The translations under genes and the position numbers were made by a program. Positions 58,819-64,000 of a stretch of DNA of 64,000 nt are shown piece after piece. The DNA is from Purpureocillium takamizusanense. Lineage: Eukaryota > Ascomycota > Sordariomycetes > Hypocreales > Ophiocordycipitaceae. The stretch covers positions 2,232,001-2,296,000 of the forward strand of contig NC_063075.1 of the NCBI RefSeq assembly GCF_022605165.1, in the 5' to 3' direction. Under the pieces are notes generated by a model that ran no database searches, had not been told where the DNA came from, and was given only the letters and a program-made list of their open reading frames with translations. The first letter of the stretch is position 1. Each line of letters opens with the position of its first letter.

Positions 58819-61081
58819 AACACTTGGAAGTGACAGCTCAGCCACCAGGTACAGGTAGTGAGAAGTTTGGTGGAGTGAGGCTCCAGTCCAGCACCGTCTT
58901 TGATGCTACCCACCCTCTTCATCGCCCACGGGAAAATACCCGTCCGTTGATAGGACGAGGATCATGCTTGCCTTCAACCTTTCTGGTTCCCCCAATTGCG
59001 TGCGTTTTGGACGTTTTGGCCTCTCCTGTATTATATGGGCCGCAACAACCCCGGCTGTTTTACATTGTTATCATCATTGGGGGCGGCCCGGGGGGGTCAA
59101 CTGGTGGGTGTCTGGTCTGGTTCTCGCTGTCCGGGCCTGAAACGCCTTAGACGGCGGTGGCCGCAGCTGGTAAAACAAACAAATTTAGCAGCAACGCGAA
59201 TCCACAATGCCTTGTATATTGACGTATGGCGTGCGCGCGAAGGCCCAGTGCCCTTGCTTGTATGCGGAAATGTCTTTTAGCAGCACTGAGCAAAGGAAGG
59301 CAGAAAAAAACACACACCAAGCAACACACGAGGTGAACGCTCTCCAGTCTTTTTTGTTGCGATCACCCAAGTATGTCACCACAGGTTGTCCGCACCATCG
59401 CGAGCCTTGCAGAGTCGAAATGACGGTAGTGACTGCACCCCCTGAGACAAACAGGGGCACCATCATGGTTGGTTTCGTGGAGTTAAAATCAAACGAAAAT
59501 ACTCAAAACCCATCCGGCTCGATTCGATCCGCCGAGGCATGATCGTTTGTTGGCGTGCAGCAACCTCTCGCGGTTGATTTGATGTCAACGCTAATGTCCC
59601 ACCAGACCCGGGCCGCCAACAAGTTGACACGAATTGGATTCGAACCAAGAGATGTCTGAATGCCACGCGCCTTTTTCTTTGGTTGTCACTCTTACTGCGT
59701 AAATAGCTCACCTGCTGCATGTGTCTGGTGCAACACAGGATTAACACGTCGAATGTCCACTTAGTTGACAATACACGTCGCATTCAATGTGCGGTCTGGA
59801 CTGGAGCTTGTCCACCGATCCAGCTGGTCTGGACCAGACTGACGCTCTACGTGTAGTAGCAACTTGTTGAGACGTGCTATAGCGGCGGGCCTCGACGCAA
59901 CGTCAATATTGTGCTCCGGCCGTAGATCGCCCTGGTATCTCACATTTGATGATGACGCTGCGGGCTTGTCTCCGAACCTCGACACACCGCCCATCTTGAT
60001 TGCGTCATTAAGCAAAATGTTGTTGTAAGCGCAGAGACAGTGTCGCTTCTTCACGGCTTAGTTACTCAGCTCGATGAGCACCTCCAGTGTTGCGTTCACG
60101 GTCAAGCAGGGTTCCACGACAGGATTCCGCGGATGCAGCTCATCGTCATATCGATCGAGCTATCACAGAGACAGGACAAGATAGCACAGGTACTGCGTCC
60201 CGATGGCTTGGCGGCATACAGCACATCGGCCCTGCTGATGGTAGTGGTGGCTACGAGAAAAGGCAAGGATCCCAGGTTCAGGTTCAGCAGCCTCCCCCCC
60301 CTCCCCCCCGTCTCGCCGGTACGTATCAAACAGTTTGCGCCCCCTCCCATTGTTGCGACACCCGCCGGCCCGCTGCTGCGTGTGAGTTACTGGCCACTGA
60401 TCCATCAAATCATGTTGTGGACACGCACACACACACACACCATCTCGGACGCGGCGAGACCCGCAAGGGCGGACCGCATCGACGGCGAGGATCTTCGTTC
60501 GGCACGGCCAGGCGCCGGGACGCATCTCGCATTCGAATCGCCGGGTACCTCATGTATGTACCACGTATCGGTGCAGACGGTAGGTAGTCCTGGCATCATG
60601 GCAGCTTGGCGAACGGCTCAAACGGTGCCCGTGCAATCGCCATACGCACTCTGTGTCGTACAGAGTCGACTAACTTGATTGGTAGCTACAGACGTTGAGG
60701 CGATGCTAGTACGTAGTACTACTTCTAGCACGCCCGTTCGTTCGTTGAGGCTCCAACTCAAGCCCGAGAGGTGCGATAGCGGCTGGGCCACAACATGAAG
60801 ACACCTTACTCACAAGCTCTGCGCCGTGCAACATGGACCTGACTCGACAGCGCGTTGGCCCGCCGCCCATGGAGCCCTTCAGCAAGCCCGTGCGGCCCGA
60901 CGCGTATGTATGTATGTATGTAGTAGTAGTAAATGTATACTGGCAGTTGTGTCGTCGACATTAGCTCCGCGCTGTTCAACAGACGGCGCGCCCGTTGACG
61001 TTGCGCCGCAGCGACCAGGATTCATCATGTAACCAAAATCCAGGGACGTATCCTCATGCACGTGCTAAGCCAACAAAGGTA

Positions 61082-61092
61082 TGTGTGTGTGC

Positions 61093-61155
<63 letters not shown>
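61082..61155 (+). repeat. (GT)n microsatellite
   Basis: A nearly pure TG/GT dinucleotide run of about 70 nt with a few GC interruptions at either end. It produces His/Thr and Val/Cys dipeptide frames on the two strands that are not genes. Confidence 0.92.
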
Positions 61156-61157
<2 letters not shown>

Positions 61158-64000
61158 CAACTTGGCGTTTTTGATTGAGGCGCTCAGCCACTCCCGCTCC
61201 CTGCAGAAAAGCCTCAGACACCATGCAGCTCGTCATGTAAAGTTGTATTGCCACCAGCAAAAACTGCCTGCGTGCGTCCACAGTATGCTGCGGGCTGCTG
61301 CGCGGCGCAGTCGACACCCTAGTATCCTAGTACCGGCCTAGCCACCGGACGGCGGCCCGGGACTGGGCCGTGCTGTGCTGCGCTGTGCTGGTTGGGGGCG
61401 ATAAAACACCGACATGGGGAATCTGAATCAGATCCGGCATCTTGCACGTGCGTCATAGATTGCACAAGACGGGTGGTGGTGGTGGTGATGGTGGTGATGG
61501 TGGCACCTCCTCTTCCTTCCATTATTGTTCTCTGCTCTCTGTCGACGACCACACACCTTTTTTTTTAACCTTCTACTAGTACCTGTCTGTTCGCCTCTTC
61601 CATCTCCGGGTCTCCTGGGAACGGGAAGAGGCCCAGGAGCATCCCGGCCCGGTATGGAATACACATCAAGTGGCATGTTCCCTGCCTATCTTTCCATGCA
61701 GCCCCTGGCCTGGCACCAGGGGGATCCGTGCTACGACATGCACATCCAAATCTGGCGGCCGTCGTCTCTTCGTCTCTCCCAGAAGAGGATCAGCAGGCCC
61801 AGCACACACAAAAAAGATTAAACCAAACCTGCTGTTCTTTTTCTTCTTGATGATGAAGATTGATGGTGGGTGTCTGTCCCGTTGCTGTCTCTATTTCGCT
61901 CTTGTGCGTGTGCGTATGCGTAAATGCGTACGCGCGCGCGTCGGAGGATGCCGCTCTTGCGACCGAGTCCAAGAGCCGAAAGCCACTGCCGCAGAGCGTT
62001 GCATCCACGCGTCTTGGTGTGTGGCGCGCAATGTTTCAATCGCAGCCACTCACTGCCTGGGGCGTCTGGTGTAAGTCGGAGCAGGAAAAGACAAAAAGCA
62101 CCACTTTTTTGGTCTCCCCCATGGCTTACGCGTTACAAGGGCGGGCTCCTACGGGAGAACGATAGAGATGGAGAACGAAGTTGGGCACACCGGGGCTTGC
62201 GGCATTGAAGCAGCCAGCAGCCATTGAGACGGACGACTCGAGGGAGATACTAACGTTAGCACTCACACCACAAGGCACTGTAAATTATGGTTATCACAGT
62301 CGCCGCTTGGCATGACCCTCCCGGTGGAGAAGGAGAAAAGGAGACGGCGGGCTCTAGCCTCTGGGCATGAACGGTCAGACACGGGCATCGAGTTCCCAAT
62401 GTCCGGCATCGACACTGCCATCCGAGGAGGAGGAGCAGCAGCAGCAGCCAAGAGAGACGGTCCCTGAACCGGGCCCCGGCAGTGACACCACACACCGTCG
62501 ACGCCTCTGCACATGCCCTCTGCTCATGCGGCAAGGATTCTCTTAATTAGTGGGCGTGCTGGGTGGGGGTGGGTGGTGCATGTGTGTGTGTGTGGCTAGT
62601 AACCAACTAACTAACTAACGTACGTACAGAGGCCAGGGCGCGGCGTTAAGATCGGGGACCCCGATCGACAGCCGTTGAAACGCTGCTATTTCGGTAGAGA
62701 CCACTAGTGTTCCGATTGAGCTGCTGGCACTTGGTCTGTGGCGTCTCGAGGTGCTTGCGTCTTGGCCAAGCTGGCTGCGTTTGAAGAGAAATGCCCCGAT
62801 TGGACACGGGTGCCTCCTTTATTGCCCTTTAACGTTCGTTGCATTTGATGTTGGGCGACGAAGGCCAAGAAATGTTTAGAAAACAGCAGCCGTCATGTCA
62901 TGGTAGCACAATGGGCAATCTACGTATATTGTAGTCGACAAAAGACTGTCAGTCTGCTGCCCAACACGGATTCGGAAACCCGGCTCGTACGATTGGAGAG
63001 TCAGGTCCCCGGTCCCATATTGAGAAGATTTAAAAAAAAACAAAATGAGAGAGCATCGGACACTGGTCGTGGCAGTAGCCAAACACACCACGGCAACGGA
63101 GCTCGTGGCTGCCAGTCATCAATCGCACGATAAATGTGAGTGAGCAGCTGGAGACGCCAGGGCAACTGGAGACTTCGAGCGAGCACGGCCCGCCCCCTGT
63201 GCGCCTCCTCCCCTTGTTGACTTTCTGACCCTGACGAGGCATGATGATGATTTGTGACCCGCTTCGGGCCTCAAAAAAGTCTAAACCGATTGAACCCTTC
63301 CCACTCGCCCGACCCCCCTCCCTGTACTGTGTGAGGCATGCCACGTCTGGTCCCGGGACAAGGGAGGCATGGGAGAGGGGCGGAGGGTCCGGCAGCCGCT
63401 CTTATCTCTTGGTCCGCAACTTCAAAGCTCCGGGAGGATTTTCTGGTGAAGCCGTTGATCGTCGCGCACCACCCAGCAGCTAAACACCCCCCGTCTGTCC
63501 GTCCGGCGCGCGCGCGCCTGGCACCTCTCGGCGCAGTCGGCGCGATCCACTCCCGTGAGACATGGACGACGCCCGGAGCCTCCTTGGCGCCGGAGGCTCG
63601 AGGACAACCTTGAACACATACGCTCGCAGGCAGCCAGGCCCCCCGGGAGGATGGATGTATGGATGGTGGGGAGGGGAAGAGAAAGACAAGCCCTGCACGG
63701 TGAAGTCAAACGGCATGGATCAGTGTCGCCTCCTTGCCGCGTAGAGCTTTTCCCTGACGACTGGAGCCCGTGTCCTTGACGAAGGGGGGGCGTGGCATCA
63801 ACGGTTCCTCCATTCATTGATAAGTGGGCATGCCTGCCAGAAGGTTGAATTGTTTATGCCCTCGATTCCCATGTCTCCTCTCCGTTCCTTTGCCGACATA
63901 TCTGCTGCCGCCTCGGGTTCAAAGTACGGCCTCAATGTTGATGCTTTTATATTTGAGCGCATAATCTCGACAAGAGAATATAAAAAGGAGAAGGAAAACG

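Larger units (their letters stand above)
57959..64000. other. Gene-poor interval of about 6 kb at the window end
   Basis: No frame here shows a domain, signal or plausible exon chain. It contains several microsatellites, listed separately where clear, and many pyrimidine-rich stretches. A gene starting beyond 64000 may use the TATA-like AATATAAAAAG near 63978-63988. Confidence 0.45.

Noticed and set aside
59620..59700. Possible minus-strand tRNA, from a GGTTCGAATCC-like B box
   Set aside because: The acceptor stem does not pair beyond about five bases and no proper D arm or anticodon arm can be formed; the B-box match is probably chance.
61054..61341. Frames made of His-Thr or Val-Cys dipeptides
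   Set aside because: Direct translation of the GT microsatellite.

Overview
This is genomic DNA from a filamentous ascomycete. Most genes carry short GT-AG introns of about 50-150 nt. Coding regions are GC-rich with C/G at third positions. The gene families are typical of Pezizomycotina: a HET-domain protein, a Zn2Cys6 regulator with a fungal transcription-factor domain, a dysferlin-domain peroxin, DUF1996, THI5/NMT1 and a Neurospora-type copper metallothionein. I favour Sordariomycetes, perhaps Hypocreales, as an inference; I do not name a genus. I see no tRNA, rRNA, CRISPR array or intact transposon.

Layout. 0.6-5.3 kb: a single-module A-T-C synthetase and a small unknown gene. 5.7-9.8 kb (minus): a Ser/Gly-rich membrane protein and a Pex30-type peroxin. 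11.7-17.5 kb (minus): a two-exon 26-residue copper metallothionein, a secreted protein with five six-cysteine repeats separated partly by dibasic sites, and a mitochondrial helical protein. 19.7-21.6 kb (minus): an arylsulfotransferase-family membrane protein. 21.6-27.2 kb: gene-poor. 27.2-29.0 kb: THI5 (pyrimidine precursor of thiamine) behind a TPP riboswitch inside a 5' leader intron. 29.5-37.4 kb: a sugar transporter (minus), a divergent Zn2Cys6 regulator and a Gfo/Idh/MocA dehydrogenase, possibly a small sugar or polyol catabolic group. 37.8-49.6 kb: a HET protein and a set of exported proteins: M6 metallopeptidase, bicupin oxalate decarboxylase, an N2227 methyltransferase with a signal-like N-terminus, and a DUF1996 protein. 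52.6-55.7 kb: an NmrA-like reductase converging on a second sugar transporter. 57.0-58.0 kb: a membrane-anchored unknown. 58-64 kb: no recognisable gene, several microsatellites.

Gene models were spliced by hand. For each multi-exon model I checked that exon lengths sum to a multiple of three and that junctions restore family motifs. Examples are the THI5 K62/H66 and CCCFC motifs falling at yeast positions, the bicupin SGHYIEN motif, the metallothionein cysteine spacing and the dysferlin C-terminal segment. Functions come from motif recognition, not from searches.
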